Positions 1-8,080 of a DNA stretch of 64,000 nt are shown piece after piece. Within the stretch, counting starts at the first letter, position 1. Each line of letters starts with the position of its first letter. The notes beneath the pieces were generated by a model, which worked only from the letters and a program-made list of their open reading frames with translations, made no database searches and was not told the DNA's origin. Origin of the DNA: Sphingomonas abaci (GTDB taxonomy: Bacteria; Pseudomonadota; Alphaproteobacteria; Sphingomonadales; Sphingomonadaceae); contig NZ_JACHNY010000001.1 of assembly GCF_014199625.1 (NCBI RefSeq), positions 434,001 through 498,000 on the forward strand, read 5' to 3'. The translations under genes and the position numbers were made by a program.

Positions 1-1
1 A

Positions 2-427
2 GAACGGGTGGAGAGTCGCATCGTCGAGGCCCGGCAAGAGCGTGAGACTGCAGAGAAGGACATGCTGACCCGGCGGGTGGCGACCCTGATCGAGCAGCTC
101 AACTCGGCCTCGATCGACATCACCCGAGCCTTCGCGCCGGATATCGCCGACAGCGCCTGGGCCGCCTATCTGAAGGGGGATCGCGGCGTCTTCACCCGCC
201 GCGCCGTGCGTCTGCTCGACGCCAGCCAAGCCGCGGCCGTGGTCGACCTCTATGACCGCGACACCGGCTTCCGCGAACAGGTCAATCGCTACATCCACGA
301 TTTCGAGGCGATGCTTCGCATGATCCTGGCACAGGCCGAGGGGTCGCCGCTGGGCGTCACGCTCCTGTCCTCGGACATGGGCAAGCTCTATGTGGCGCTC
401 GCCCAGGCGATCGAGCGGCTTCGCTGA
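2..427 (+). CDS. C-terminal part of a coiled-coil protein of unknown function (5' end outside window)
   Basis: The frame is already open at the window edge and runs 141 codons to a TGA. A GTG at position 8 could be a start, but too little upstream sequence is visible to show a ribosome site. The first residues are rich in Glu and Arg and read like the end of a coiled coil, so a truncated longer protein is more likely. The rest looks like a mixed helical domain ending in SSDMGKLYVALAQAIERLR. I do not recognise a family. No signal peptide, membrane segment or catalytic motif is visible in this part. The next gene is on the other strand about 500 bases away. Confidence 0.7.
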   Translation, partial: ERVESRIVEARQERETAEKDMLTRRVATLIEQLNSASIDITRAFAPDIADSAWAAYLKGDRGVFTRRAVRLLDASQAAAVVDLYDRDTGFREQVNRYIHDFEAMLRMILAQAEGSPLGVTLLSSDMGKLYVALAQAIERLR

Positions 428-936
428 CGGGACGCCGTCGCGCCTCTGTGAGCCAGAATGCCGGGGCACGACACGGGCCTTAATCGGAGGTAGCGCGGAA
501 GACCCCGCGAGAACGCACGGCGGGCGTTCGCAGCCTACGGAGCGACGGCAGCGCAACCTCTATGGACATGCGCCTGATCCGCGCGCGGCCTTGTGCTCCG
601 GAGGACGTGGGCGCGCCGGTTGAAGCGGGACAGCGCTGCGGTTCGCCCGCCCCTGAGCGCCAGCGCGCACAGGACGGCGATGGTGACCTCTTCAAGGTCG
701 CGCTCCCCCATCGGCCTCCATCGCCAGACCGGGGACGCCGGGATTCCTGCCGAACGTCGATGACGCGGTGATCGCCAGGTGGGACGAGTCGGCGGCGTCG
801 CACGCACGCTTCTGTTCAAGCCTATCGGCTCACTGCTCTCGATGCCGTCGCCCGTCGCGGCCGGTTCCCCGGCCGTTGACAGCCGCTCACCGGCCGACCG
901 ATTGGCGGGTACCGCTTCCAGCCCCGCCGTCCCCGG
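428..936. other. About 500 bases without a supported gene
   Basis: Several overlapping open frames exist on both strands, but all are Arg/Pro/Gly-rich and lack ribosome sites or recognisable domains, as expected of chance frames in high-G+C DNA. A short hairpin (GACGG, loop GACG, CCGTC) lies directly after the upstream gene at about 427-440 and may help end its transcript. I see no RNA gene or mobile-element remnant. Confidence 0.5.
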
Positions 937-1284
937 CTATCGCGTTGCGATCGCCATCGGCGTCAAGCGGGCCAGTCCGCGCTGCGCCACCTGATGCGAG
1001 CCGGCGGTCGCGCCAGAGGCAAGGTCCATCTGGACGTCGGGCGTATCGAGCACGGCAGCGTAGAGCGAACGCGCCTCGGCCGTACGACCGGTCTGCTGGT
1101 AGATCGCCGCGAGGTTGAGCAGCACCTCCGGCGTCGCCGTGCCCGAACGCTGCGCTGCCGACAGCGTCGCCTCCGCCTTTTTCAGATTGCCGGCCGCGAT
1201 CGCCATATAGCCAGTCGGCGTGGTGGCCATGGCCGACTCCGCCACCGTGGCCAGCACCAGCGAGGACATCAGCAGCTTGCGCAT
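937..1284 (-). CDS. Small exported TPR-repeat protein
   Basis: 115 residues. Residues 1-21 form a signal peptide (MRKLLMSS, hydrophobic core, cleavage near SAMA/TT). About residues 30-85 fit one or two tetratricopeptide helices (GNLKKAEATLSAAQ and LLNLAAIYQQTGRTAEARSLY), so a protein-binding role in the periplasm is likely; the partner is unknown. I chose the ATG at 1284 because GGGAG lies seven bases upstream. The ATG at 1287 is possible, while the GTG at 1326 would add residues that spoil the signal peptide. It stands alone, divergent from no obvious partner. Similar short TPR proteins are common in sphingomonads (from memory). Confidence 0.75.
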   Translation of the reverse strand: MRKLLMSSLVLATVAESAMATTPTGYMAIAAGNLKKAEATLSAAQRSGTATPEVLLNLAAIYQQTGRTAEARSLYAAVLDTPDVQMDLASGATAGSHQVAQRGLARLTPMAIATR

Positions 1285-1451
1285 CATCCATCTCCCAATC
1301 CCGTGACCATCAACGTGATGTTTCACTTTTATGACTCTGATGTGTCACTTCTGTGAACCGCACGCAAGCCCGAAAGGTCCGGGTCGAGACGATGGGCCTG
1401 TGCCATTCCGCAACGCTGCGGCCGCCGCCCTCGCCGATCGACGACGGGCAC

Positions 1452-1478
1452 AAAAAAAGGCGACCCCGAAGGGCCGCC
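1452..1478 (-). terminator. Rho-independent terminator of the tonB-exbB-exbD-exbD operon
   Basis: On the minus strand an 8-bp stem (GGCGGCCC/GGGTCGCC, one G-T pair) closes a TTCG tetraloop and is followed by seven T. It lies 27 bases past the stop codon of the last exbD. This is a textbook intrinsic terminator. Confidence 0.92.
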
Positions 1479-1505
1479 TGGCATCGTTCCAGCAGGATCA
1501 AACGA

Positions 1506-1931
1506 TCAGAAGTCGTTGCGATACTGCTCGTTGCCGATGAAGCCGAGCTTGGTGATCGCGGACCGCTTGACCACGGCCAGCGTCTTGTCGACGACTTCGT
1601 AGCGCGCGTCAGGCGCGGGCTGGAAGTGGAGTTCCGGCTCGGGGTTCATCGCCGCCGACTGGTCAAGATACTGGCGCAGCGTCACCTCGTCCACGGGTGA
1701 GCCGTTCCAGGCGACCGTGCCCGCCGCGTCGATGGTGATCTTGTTCTTCTGCGAGTCGACCGGGTTCGCCGGGGTCTTCGAGTTCTGCGGAAGATCGACC
1801 TTCACGGCATGCGTCTGGATCGGGATGGTGATGATGAACATGATGAGGAGAACGAGCAGGACGTCGATCAACGGCGTCATGTTCATTTCCATCATCGGGC
1901 CGTCTTCTTCTTTGCCGCCGCTCATTGCCAT
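1506..1931 (-). CDS. exbD: ExbD biopolymer transport protein, second copy
   Basis: 141 residues, the usual ExbD/TolR length. A short cytoplasmic N-terminus is followed by one membrane helix (about 19-40) that carries the conserved aspartate in NMTPLIDVLLVLL (Asp23), the proton-carrying residue of the family, and then a periplasmic domain. With ExbB and TonB it forms the inner-membrane motor that converts proton flow into energy for outer-membrane TBDRs. It is the last gene of tonB-exbB-exbD-exbD, 30 bases after the other exbD. The two copies differ strongly in the periplasmic domain, so they are not a recent duplication. The three TBDRs in this window are plausible clients. Confidence 0.93.
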   Translation of the reverse strand: MAMSGGKEEDGPMMEMNMTPLIDVLLVLLIMFIITIPIQTHAVKVDLPQNSKTPANPVDSQKNKITIDAAGTVAWNGSPVDEVTLRQYLDQSAAMNPEPELHFQPAPDARYEVVDKTLAVVKRSAITKLGFIGNEQYRNDF

Positions 1932-1961
1932 GTCATGCTACTCCTAAATACGTCCGAGCGA

Positions 1962-2441
1962 TCAGCGATCAGTGGTGCCGATGGCGGGCGGCTCGGAGAT
2001 GAAGCCGACACGGGCGAAGCCGGCGCGCTGCATCGTGTAGATCGTGCCGCCGATGCACTTATACGGGGTGTTCACATCACCACGGATATGCGCCTCGGGC
2101 AGTTCGAGACCAGCGGCACCCGGACCACCCTGGCGATCGATCTCGGCCTTCAGCTTGGCCACACCGCGATCGAGCAGTTCGGTCGACGTGACGCGCGACA
2201 GGCCCCAATAGACCGCGCAGCTGCCATCGGGATTGGTCGTCACCGACAGCGAGACGTTCTCGGGCTTGGTCGTCGTCGGATCGAAACGGACATCCGGCAA
2301 CTTCAGCTGCACTGCCTGGACGGCGACGGTCGTCGTCACCAGGAAAATGATCAGGAGCACAAGCATGACGTCGACGAGCGGCGTCGTATTGATGTCCGAT
2401 ATCGATTTCTCGGTGGAATCGCCACCAACACTCATCGCCAT
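1962..2441 (-). CDS. exbD: ExbD biopolymer transport protein, first copy
   Basis: 159 residues. One membrane helix at about 20-42 contains the conserved aspartate (NTTPLVDVMLVLL, Asp24). The periplasmic domain is longer than in the neighbouring exbD and holds two cysteines (GSCAVYW and YKCIGG) that could form a disulfide, a feature the other copy lacks. It sits between exbB and the second exbD. Two exbD genes behind one exbB are typical of sphingomonads and xanthomonads (from memory), and the copies may form mixed dimers or serve different receptors. Confidence 0.92.
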   Translation of the reverse strand: MAMSVGGDSTEKSISDINTTPLVDVMLVLLIIFLVTTTVAVQAVQLKLPDVRFDPTTTKPENVSLSVTTNPDGSCAVYWGLSRVTSTELLDRGVAKLKAEIDRQGGPGAAGLELPEAHIRGDVNTPYKCIGGTIYTMQRAGFARVGFISEPPAIGTTDR

Positions 2442-2536
2442 GTGCGAACTATCCTATCCCATGTAATCGCCACCGGAAACCGCCGGTGGAAGGAAAACGG
2501 GGCCACCGACGACAGCCGCCCCGTCTTTCTTGCGTC

Positions 2537-3328
2537 TTAGTTGGCGCGCGGCACGCCACCGGTCTGGCCGGCGGTCGTGGTCGGCTTCACTGGCGCCTTG
2601 GCGGCGCCGACGGTGCCGTGCGTCGGGCGAACCGCGCCGTTCGAGGCCAGGAAGCCCAGCACGTCGTTCGAGAAGGCCGACAAGTCCTCCGCGATCGACT
2701 TGTTGCGGCGCTGCAGCCAGTTGTACGAGAGCACCGCGGGAACCGCGACGACCAGGCCGAGTGCGGTCATGATCAGCGCTTCGCCGACCGGACCCGCGAC
2801 CTTGTCGATCGACGCCTGACCCGACGCACCGATCTTCACCAGTGCGCGGTAGATGCCGATAACCGTACCGAACAGACCGATGAACGGCGACACCGAACCC
2901 ACCGTCGCGAGGAAGGCGAGACCGCCACCCAGCTTCGAGTTGATCGCGGCTTCCGAACGCGCCAGCGAACCGTGCAGCCAGTCATGCGCCTCGACCGGAT
3001 CGGTCAGCTTCGAATGCTGCTCCTGCGCGGCCAGACCGTCGTCGACGATCTGCTTGTAGGCCGAGTTCTTCTCGAGCTTGGCCGAACCCTCGCGAAGGCT
3101 GTTCGCCGACCAGAAGCCCTGGCGCACGCGCTTGGCCTGGTTGATCAGCTTCTGCTGCTCGAACAGCTTCGAGAACAGGATGTAGAACGAGACGACCGAC
3201 ATCAGCACCAGGATCGCGAACACGGTCTGCGAGATGAGACCGCCTTCCTTGAGCGCCTGCTGGAGGCCGTACGGGTTGTCGCCCTGGGCGGCGGCCGCGC
3301 CGCCGGCGGCGAGAATGGTGGTGAGCAT
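2537..3328 (-). CDS. exbB: ExbB/TolQ-family proton channel protein
   Basis: 263 residues with three membrane helices at about 31-53, 137-158 and 182-204. The second contains the GLFGTVIGIY signature and the third the small-residue and Pro-rich stretch TALGLVVAVPAVLSY, both hallmarks of MotA/TolQ/ExbB channels. The N-terminus before helix 1 is Ala-rich, followed by a short extracytoplasmic stretch. The large cytoplasmic loop lies between helices 1 and 2. It forms the pentameric scaffold of the TonB motor around ExbD. The operon order tonB-exbB-exbD-exbD and position of the gene make TonB system ExbB a better call than TolQ. Confidence 0.94.
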   Translation of the reverse strand: MLTTILAAGGAAAAQGDNPYGLQQALKEGGLISQTVFAILVLMSVVSFYILFSKLFEQQKLINQAKRVRQGFWSANSLREGSAKLEKNSAYKQIVDDGLAAQEQHSKLTDPVEAHDWLHGSLARSEAAINSKLGGGLAFLATVGSVSPFIGLFGTVIGIYRALVKIGASGQASIDKVAGPVGEALIMTALGLVVAVPAVLSYNWLQRRNKSIAEDLSAFSNDVLGFLASNGAVRPTHGTVGAAKAPVKPTTTAGQTGGVPRAN

Positions 3329-3382
3329 CTAGGTTGTCCTCTGGCTAAATCATATACTGTGTGTTGGGCGGGCGCGAGCCGT

Positions 3383-4063
3383 TTAGCTCGGCGGGATCTT
3401 CCACGTCACGCGACGCGACGAGCTCGAACGGATCGGGTTACCGCTCTGGTCGAGGGCCGGCTGGTAACGTCCGCGACGGGTGATCGCGGCGCAGGCGGCG
3501 CGATCGAGCGCGGCGGACCCGCTGGACGAGGTGACGCGGCAGTTCTCCACGCGGCCCTGGGCATTGATGTCCCAGGCGATGGCAGTCGTGCCTTCTTCCT
3601 CGGCGCGCAGGGAGCTTGGCGGATAGTCGTCCGTCGTGACCCATTGCGCGGGATCGCCCTTGGCCCCGGCGGCCTTGCTGACCACGGGCGCGGCCGGCGG
3701 CGCAGGCGGTGCTGGCGGCGCGGGCGGAGCCGGCGGCGCAGTCGGCTGCGACGGCGGGATGATCGTCGACGTGTTGATCGCAGGCGCAGGCACCGGAACA
3801 GGCACGATCGGCGGCGGCACCACGACCGTGGTCGGGGGCGGCGGCAGGTTCGGCGTGTCTGGCGGCGGCGGCGGCGGTTCGTCCGGCGGCGGCGGCGGCG
3901 GTGGCGGCTCCACGTCGAACGTGTTCAGGTCACCCGTCACCTTCTTGACGTATTGAAACGCAAGGCCGGTGACGAACGCATAGCCGAGAAGAGCGTGAAT
4001 CAGCGCGACGATCACGATCGCGACGACCTTGCTCCCACTCATCTTCTGGTCAGTGTAGGCCAT
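3383..4063 (-). CDS. tonB: TonB energy-transducing protein
   Basis: 226 residues. A membrane anchor at about 12-34 includes a histidine (His23) as in TonB transmembrane segments. A long Pro-rich spacer spans about 51-126 (runs of six to eight prolines, then APP repeats) and a TonB C-terminal domain spans about 145-224 (YPPSSLRAEEEG, then WDINAQGRVENC). Two cysteines at 175 and 191 in the C-terminal domain could pair. It bridges the periplasm to the TonB boxes of outer-membrane receptors. It is the first gene of the operon; AAGGAGT lies 11 bases upstream of the ATG. A perfect TTGACA occurs at 4204-4199 on this strand, but no convincing -10 follows. Confidence 0.93.
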   Translation of the reverse strand: MAYTDQKMSGSKVVAIVIVALIHALLGYAFVTGLAFQYVKKVTGDLNTFDVEPPPPPPPPDEPPPPPPDTPNLPPPPTTVVVPPPIVPVPVPAPAINTSTIIPPSQPTAPPAPPAPPAPPAPPAAPVVSKAAGAKGDPAQWVTTDDYPPSSLRAEEEGTTAIAWDINAQGRVENCRVTSSSGSAALDRAACAAITRRGRYQPALDQSGNPIRSSSSRRVTWKIPPS

Positions 4064-4277
4064 TCAGCAATCACACTCCTTGACTGCATCGACGCCGCCG
4101 CGGCCGTAGCGGCGGACCCCGATCGTCCGCCAATGCCCTTCGGGACCCTTGGCAGTTCCCTAATTCCTATCGCCGTGCCCTGCGGCACGCAAACGCTTTG
4201 TCAACGCAACAAACGAACAAACGTTAACGCGCTGGTTGTTTCTATGCTGTTCAGCCGATCTGCTGTAACCGACTTCC

Positions 4278-5126
4278 ATGACAACCATATTTCGGTCCGT
4301 CGCCGCAATGGCACTGTTCGTCGCGCCCGCCGTCGTTTCGGCGCAACAAGGCCCCGTTTCGGTGCCAGCGCGCGCGCCCGTCGGGGAGCTTGGCTATGCC
4401 GATCTTGCCGATCTGATCCTGTCCGCTCCTGTTATCGCTACCGTCACAATCCGGTCAGCCACCCGGATCAAGGGCCCGGAGGCAGCGGATGTGGCGCAGG
4501 GCCACGCCCGATTCTATATCGATTCGGATGTTAACGCTTTGATTAGGGGTCGTGAGGGCTTGCCGTCGCGAATCGGTTACGTCGTCGATGCCCCACTCGA
4601 CTGGCGCGGCAGGCCGCCCCGGTTGAAGAAGGAGCGGATGCTCGTCTTCGCGCGCCCGGTCGCGGGCAGCATGGACCAGGTGCAGCTTGCCGGCCCGTTG
4701 GGACAACAGGCGTGGAGCCAGGCGATGGAGGACCGCGTTCGCACCGTCGCTGCCGAGGTCGTCGCCCCCAATGCCCCGCCCGCGATCACCGGCGTCGGCA
4801 ATGCCTTCCATGTCGCCGGGTCACTGCCCGGCGAGGGTGAGACGCAGATCTTCCTGCAGACTGCCGATCACCGACCGGTATCGCTATCAGTGCTGCGCCG
4901 ACCGGGCGAACAGCCGCAATGGTCGGTGGCGCTGGGCGAGATCGTCGACGAGGCCGCCGCCGCCCCGAGACGGGACACGCTGCTCTGGTACCGGCTCGCA
5001 TGCGCGCTGCCGCCGGAACTGCCGACAACGAGCACGAGCGCGCTGGACGCCGCCGACGCCGCCCAGGCGCAGGAGGATTACCGCTTTGTGATGGGTGCCC
5101 TGGGGCCCTGCCGCACGGTCGCCTGA
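4278..5126 (+). CDS. Exported protein of unknown function
   Basis: 282 residues with a clear signal peptide (hydrophobic AAMALFVAPAVVSA, cleavage before QQGP, about residue 23). The mature part has no membrane helix, metal motif or catalytic signature that I recognise. It reads as a mainly beta-rich conserved hypothetical protein: segments such as ATVTIRSATRIKG and RFYIDSDVNALIRGREGLPSRI recall the beta-strand proteins common in sphingomonads. Two cysteines lie near the C-terminus. It is divergent from the tonB operon with a 214-base intergenic region and converges on folB. A link to the TonB system is possible only from position. Confidence 0.75.
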   Translation: MTTIFRSVAAMALFVAPAVVSAQQGPVSVPARAPVGELGYADLADLILSAPVIATVTIRSATRIKGPEAADVAQGHARFYIDSDVNALIRGREGLPSRIGYVVDAPLDWRGRPPRLKKERMLVFARPVAGSMDQVQLAGPLGQQAWSQAMEDRVRTVAAEVVAPNAPPAITGVGNAFHVAGSLPGEGETQIFLQTADHRPVSLSVLRRPGEQPQWSVALGEIVDEAAAAPRRDTLLWYRLACALPPELPTTSTSALDAADAAQAQEDYRFVMGALGPCRTVA

Positions 5127-5153
5127 CGGGGGCCGCCGCGGCACAGCCGCCGG

Positions 5154-5525
5154 TCAGCGGCGATGGCGCACCAGGGTGATGCCGATCGCCTCGCCGGCTT
5201 CCGCGATGGCGAGCTTGACGATCTTCACCTCGACCCGGCGGACGCGTTCGTCCTGCAGGAACAGTGTCTCGCAGATATGGTCGGCCACCGCCTCGACCAG
5301 CGTGAAATGCACCCCCGGCGGCAGCGCGGTGGTCGCGGCATGCTTGAGATCCATATAATTCTTCGACGCCGTGAGCGGCGTGTCCGGCGCGAAGCGGCGT
5401 GGACAGTCGAGGTCGACGGTCAGGGAGATGCGGAGCGGCTGGGGAAGGTGCGTTTCCTCGGAATAGATGCCGGTCAGCACCTGCACCTCGATATCATGCA
5501 CCTGAAGCTGGAGACTGTCTTCCAT
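5154..5525 (-). CDS. folB: Dihydroneopterin aldolase
   Basis: 123 residues, normal length. It converts 7,8-dihydroneopterin to 6-hydroxymethyl-dihydropterin and glycolaldehyde in cytoplasmic folate synthesis. Family features seen: the early GIYSEE segment (the usual GVxxxE, Glu23), PQPLRISLTVDLD in the first beta-strand pair, Tyr57 at the NYMDL position, TLVEAVADHICE before the catalytic helix and the terminal VKLAI lysine (Lys104). AGAGG precedes the ATG. It is 56 bases downstream of the GST gene on the same strand and may be cotranscribed. The dihydroneopterin triphosphate epimerase FolX is the only close alternative. Confidence 0.88.
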   Translation of the reverse strand: MEDSLQLQVHDIEVQVLTGIYSEETHLPQPLRISLTVDLDCPRRFAPDTPLTASKNYMDLKHAATTALPPGVHFTLVEAVADHICETLFLQDERVRRVEVKIVKLAIAEAGEAIGITLVRHRR

Positions 5526-5581
5526 CCGCGCGCCTCTACCAGACGCACGCGTGGTGGGAAGCGGCTTGGCGTGCCGGCGGG

Positions 5582-6247
5582 TCAGGCGCCGCTCGATGGC
5601 CGGGCCGTCGCGGCGGCGTGCCAGCGGCGCAGATGCCCGCAGCTCTCCGGCACCGCCAGGCGCGCCCGGTGCGCGAAGTCGACCGCGACCAGCGCGGCGA
5701 TGTCCGCCATGCTATAATGCCGGTCCGCGATCCACTCCCGCTCCGCCAGATGCGCATCAAGGCTGGCGACGAAGCCCGCCCATAGCACGCCTGCCCGCTC
5801 GACCAGCGCGGGGAGCTGGGGCGGCGCGGCCCCCTCCCCGGCCAGCACGCCGGGCAGCGCCCGTCCAGCAAAGGCGGGATGGCCGTTGCGCAGCGCATAG
5901 ACGGCAGCGGCATAGCCCTCCGCCTCGATCCGGCGCAGCCAGGTCTCGACCATGGCGATGGCGAAGGGGTCGCTGCCGAACAGCGGCGGATCGGGATGCA
6001 GCGCTTCGACATAACGGCAGATGGCGATGGAATCGTCGATGACGCGTCCGTCGGCGAGCACCAGCGCCGGCACCAGGCCGCGCGGATTGACCGCCAAATA
6101 GGCGGCGGCGAGATTGCCGCCGTGTTGCAGGTCGACCGGCACCCGCTCGATCGCCTCGCTGAGACCATGCCCCTTCTCGGCCAGATAGAGGCGCACCCGG
6201 CGCGGGCTCGGCGCCCAGCCATTGTCGTAGAGCCGCATCCCCGCCAT
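5582..6247 (-). CDS. Glutathione S-transferase family protein
   Basis: 221 residues from the ATG at 6247, chosen because GGAGG lies six bases upstream; the ATG at 6280 has no ribosome site. An N-terminal thioredoxin-like domain (about 1-80) contains the expected cis-Pro segment (NPRGLVPALVLADG) and the glutathione-binding DDSIAICRYVE. An all-alpha C-terminal domain follows, with the SMADIAALVAVDFA N-capping segment. It conjugates or transfers glutathione in the cytoplasm; the substrate cannot be read from sequence. The residue in the catalytic N-terminal loop is a serine (WAPSPRR), as in theta/zeta/beta-type bacterial GSTs. Confidence 0.87.
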   Translation of the reverse strand: MAGMRLYDNGWAPSPRRVRLYLAEKGHGLSEAIERVPVDLQHGGNLAAAYLAVNPRGLVPALVLADGRVIDDSIAICRYVEALHPDPPLFGSDPFAIAMVETWLRRIEAEGYAAAVYALRNGHPAFAGRALPGVLAGEGAAPPQLPALVERAGVLWAGFVASLDAHLAEREWIADRHYSMADIAALVAVDFAHRARLAVPESCGHLRRWHAAATARPSSGA

Positions 6248-6364
6248 GCCGTTCCTCCCTCCCGTCGGCCGCTCGTCCATGCGCGGCGCTTGTGTTCGTG
6301 CCGCGCGACGTTACAGCGCCCGACCGCCGCAGGTCCATCATGCGCGGCGAAGGATATGAGGCCG

Positions 6365-6865
6365 ATGATCGAGATCGTGCCACTGGCCCCCGAACGGGAC
6401 GGTGCGGTGGAGGAACTGCTGGACGCGGCGTTCGGGCCGGAGCGACGGGCGCGCACCGCCTATAAGGTGCGCGGCGGCGGCGCACCGCTTCGTGCCCTGG
6501 GCTTCGCGGCGCTGGACGGCGACCGGCTGGTCGGCTCTATCCAATGCTGGCCGGTGGTGCTGACCGACGATGCCGGCACGGGCTGGCCATTGGTGATGGT
6601 CGGCCCGGTGGCGGTCGCACCCGACATGCAGCAGTCCGGCATCGGCCGCCGCCTGACCGAGGCGGCGCTGGCCGCCGCCACGCGCGAGGGGCTGGGCGAG
6701 GCGCTGATGCTGATCGGCGATCCGGAATATTACGAGCGCTTCTTCGGCTTCACCGCCGCCCGGACGTGCCGCTGGCGCCTGCCCGGCCCGGTCGAGCCGC
6801 GCCGCCTGCTGGCGCGCGGCTGCGCCGTGCCCGAGGTCGCCGGGACGCTGGGTCCCGCCGGCTGA
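6365..6865 (+). CDS. GNAT-family N-acetyltransferase
   Basis: 166 residues from the ATG at 6365 (AAGGA ten bases upstream). The ATG at 6356 is in frame but almost touches that ribosome site. The GNAT core is visible: VGPVAVAPDMQQSGIGRRL is motif A with the acetyl-CoA pyrophosphate loop (QxxGIG), then the EALMLIGDPEYYERFFGF motif B. This last segment matches the bacterial group of putative acetyltransferases related to YhbS. The acceptor is unknown. It diverges from the GST gene (118 bases between starts) and precedes the DUF1285 operon by 64 bases. Confidence 0.85.
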   Translation: MIEIVPLAPERDGAVEELLDAAFGPERRARTAYKVRGGGAPLRALGFAALDGDRLVGSIQCWPVVLTDDAGTGWPLVMVGPVAVAPDMQQSGIGRRLTEAALAAATREGLGEALMLIGDPEYYERFFGFTAARTCRWRLPGPVEPRRLLARGCAVPEVAGTLGPAG

Positions 6866-6929
6866 CGCCCCCGCCCGGTCGCGCTTCCCACGCCTTTACC
6901 TGAATGGGCGCGCATCCTACCTGCCAATC

Positions 6930-7493
6930 ATGCCGATGCCGCCGCCGCCCGACCTCGCCGCCCTGAGCCTCTCCCAGGTCGCCACCCTGCTCGCCGAGCG
7001 CCGCCTGCCGCCGGTCGAACAGTGGAACCCGGCGCATTGCGGCGATGGCCAGATGCGGATCGCGCGCGACGGCACCTGGTACCACCAGGGCAGCCCGATC
7101 GCGCGCCCCGATATGGTGCGGCTGTTCGCCACTATCCTGCGCCGCGAGCCGGACGGCAGCCATGTCCTGGTCACGCCGGTCGAGAAGCTGACGGTCGAGG
7201 TCGAGGACGCGCCCTTCGTCGCGGTCGCCCTAAAGGCGGAGGGCCAGGGCCGCGACGCCCGCCTCGCCTTCCAGCTCAACACCGGTGAGCTGGTGGTTGC
7301 GGGGCCGGCGCATGGCCTGCGCTTCGTCGAAGGGGTGGACGGCCCCCGTCCCTATTTGCATGTTCGCGCCGGACTGGAGGCGCTGGTGTCGCGGCCGGTC
7401 TATTACGAACTGGCGGAGCGCGCGCTGGCCGGCGACGATGCCGAGCCCGGCCTATGGAGCGACGGCCGCTTCTTCCCGCTGACCCCGGCATGA
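6930..7493 (+). CDS. DUF1285-family protein
   Basis: 187 residues. The segment PVEQWNPAHCGDGQMRIARDG, closely followed by TWYHQGSPIARPDMVRLFATILRR, is the diagnostic start of DUF1285 proteins; the C-terminal half continues with the expected EDAPFVAVALKAEG and RPVYYELAERAL. The function of the family is not known to me. It is the first gene of a three-gene operon (DUF1285, Nudix, cca), an arrangement common in Alphaproteobacteria. Its stop overlaps the Nudix start (ATGA). No clear Shine-Dalgarno precedes the ATG at 6930; the ATG at 6936 is an alternative. Confidence 0.85.
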   Translation: MPMPPPPDLAALSLSQVATLLAERRLPPVEQWNPAHCGDGQMRIARDGTWYHQGSPIARPDMVRLFATILRREPDGSHVLVTPVEKLTVEVEDAPFVAVALKAEGQGRDARLAFQLNTGELVVAGPAHGLRFVEGVDGPRPYLHVRAGLEALVSRPVYYELAERALAGDDAEPGLWSDGRFFPLTPA

Positions 7494-8080
7494 CGCTGAC
7501 CGACCGGCTGCGCGCCGCGCTGTCCAACCGGCCCGACATGGAACTGCTGGCGGGCGACCATGCCGACCTGGCCCGCCACGCCGCGACAGACCTGACTGCG
7601 GCGGCGGTGCTGATCGCCTTCACCGACCGGCCCGACCCCGGCATCCTGCTGACCCAGCGCGCCGAGACGCTGCGCCACCATGCCGGGCAGGTCGCCTTCC
7701 CCGGCGGGCGGCTCGATCCCGGCGAGGACGCGATCGCCGCCGCGCTGCGCGAGGCCGAGGAGGAGATCGCCCTGCCGCGCGCCGTGGTCGAGCTGGTCGG
7801 CGCGATCGACCCCTATCGCACCGGCACCCGCTTCGATATCACGCCGGTGGTCGGCGTCGTGCCGCCCGATCTTGCCCTGGTCCCGGCCGAGGCGGAGGTG
7901 GCCAGCGTCTTCGAAGTGCCGTTTTCCTTCCTGCGCGATCCCGCCCGCCACCACCGCGCCAGCGCCTGGTGGCAGGGGGCGGAGCGCCATTATATCGAGA
8001 TACCATGGAACGACCGCCGCATCTGGGGTGCGACCGCCGCGATGATCGTCAACCTGTCGCACCGCCTGGCCAGCCTGTGA
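7490..8080 (+). CDS. NUDIX CoA pyrophosphatase
   Basis: 196 residues. The Nudix box starts at Gly73 and reaches Leu95 with the canonical Glu79, Arg87, Glu88, Glu91 and Glu92; Gly94 is Ala, as in the NudL group. The upstream LLTQRAETLRHHAGQVAFPGG is the CoA-pyrophosphatase (UPF0035) signature, so the predicted reaction is hydrolysis of CoA to 3',5'-ADP and 4'-phosphopantetheine. I chose the ATG at 7490, which forms an ATGA overlap with the DUF1285 stop. Its own stop overlaps the GTG of cca, so translation of the three genes is probably coupled. Confidence 0.9.
   Translation: MTLTDRLRAALSNRPDMELLAGDHADLARHAATDLTAAAVLIAFTDRPDPGILLTQRAETLRHHAGQVAFPGGRLDPGEDAIAAALREAEEEIALPRAVVELVGAIDPYRTGTRFDITPVVGVVPPDLALVPAEAEVASVFEVPFSFLRDPARHHRASAWWQGAERHYIEIPWNDRRIWGATAAMIVNLSHRLASL

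Noticed and set aside
4199..4204. TTGACA as -35 box of the tonB operon
   Set aside because: The hexamer is perfect on the minus strand, but no -10-like sequence occurs at 16 to 18 bases; kept only as a remark.
2486..4534. 682-codon frame antisense to exbB and tonB
   Set aside because: Crosses two real genes and an intergenic region; Arg-rich low-complexity part mirrors the Pro-rich spacer of TonB.
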